The notes beneath the pieces were generated by a model that searched no databases, had not been told where the DNA came from, and worked only from the letters and a program-made list of their open reading frames with translations. Of a stretch of 5,974 bases of DNA, positions 5,910-5,974 are shown in pieces (the stretch's first letter is position 1; every line of letters begins with the position of its first letter). Made by a program: the position numbers and the translations under genes. The stretch lies in contig JBMSMQ010000044.1 of NCBI GenBank assembly GCA_049421205.1, forward strand, positions 1 to 5,974. The letters are read 5' to 3'. Origin of the DNA: JAFMIT01 sp049421205 (GTDB lineage: Bacteria; Actinomycetota; Actinomycetes; S36-B12; UBA5976).

Positions 5910-5974
5910 TTTGCATCTTTAATAATCACTGTTCTATCCTTAATCTCAAGAAGAGTCGCCCGGATCACCGCGTT
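5910..5974. other. Short tail after the operon; possible 3' end of a convergent gene
   Basis: No + strand start codon with a plausible reading frame is present and I see no clear terminator hairpin. On the - strand one frame enters from the right edge and stops with TGA at 5948-5946, its last residues reading RGDPGDSS. GC content rises visibly at the very edge (CGCCCGGATCACCGCG), which might mark another coding region. Only eight codons are visible, so this is not called as a gene. Confidence 0.2.

Noticed and set aside
5681..5968. A 95-residue - strand open frame covering the end of oppF and the tail.
   Set aside because: Most of it is antisense to the conserved oppF C-terminus and it shows no family motif; it is best explained as a shadow frame.
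1..5974. CRISPR arrays, insertion sequences, attachment sites, or a new defence or mobile system.
   Set aside because: No spaced repeat array, transposase, integrase or terminal inverted repeats are visible; nearly all the sequence is accounted for by a standard peptide importer.

Overview
This window holds a five-gene ABC oligopeptide importer operon (oppABCDF-type) on the + strand. Just upstream, on the opposite strand, is the 5' end of a divergent gene that looks like an actinobacterial TldD/PmbA-family protease. The organism is probably a moderate-GC actinobacterium. The visible N-terminus of the TldD-like protein has the pattern I associate with actinobacterial members (a short DADFLTLPL-like start, then a SLGASHVDVRIERTRT-like core). 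GTG and TTG starts are used freely. Base composition is moderate by eye, not counted. Small freshwater actinobacteria of the acI/Nanopelagicales type would fit, but this placement is a guess.

Layout. Positions 1-139 (- strand): N-terminal part of a tldD-like gene that runs off the left edge. Positions 140-354: divergent intergenic region with a candidate promoter for the transporter and several inverted repeats, one overlapping the predicted transcription start and one a perfect 12-bp palindrome before the ribosome site. Positions 355-1977: secreted solute-binding protein (OppA-like). Positions 1978-2075: a 12-bp tandem repeat and a strong 16-bp hairpin that probably acts as a partial terminator. 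Positions 2076-3068 and 3065-3946: the two six-helix permeases (OppB, OppC). Positions 3943-4941 and 4938-5909: the two ATPases (OppD, OppF). Positions 5910-5974: a short tail with no assignable gene, possibly touching the 3' end of a convergent gene.

How it works together. OppA captures peptides outside the membrane and delivers them to the OppB/OppC channel, and OppD/OppF hydrolyse ATP to drive import. oppB, oppC, oppD and oppF are chained by 4-nt stop/start overlaps (ATGA, GTGA, GTGA), so they are probably translationally coupled. oppA is set apart by the hairpin, the usual way of making far more binding protein than channel. The TldD-like protein is a peptidase-family member, but a functional link to peptide import is only suggested by position.

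I do not see a new system here. The points most worth a second look are the unflagged partial tldD-like gene, the structured divergent regulatory region, the binding protein without a lipobox, and the four-cysteine motifs at the end of both ATPases.
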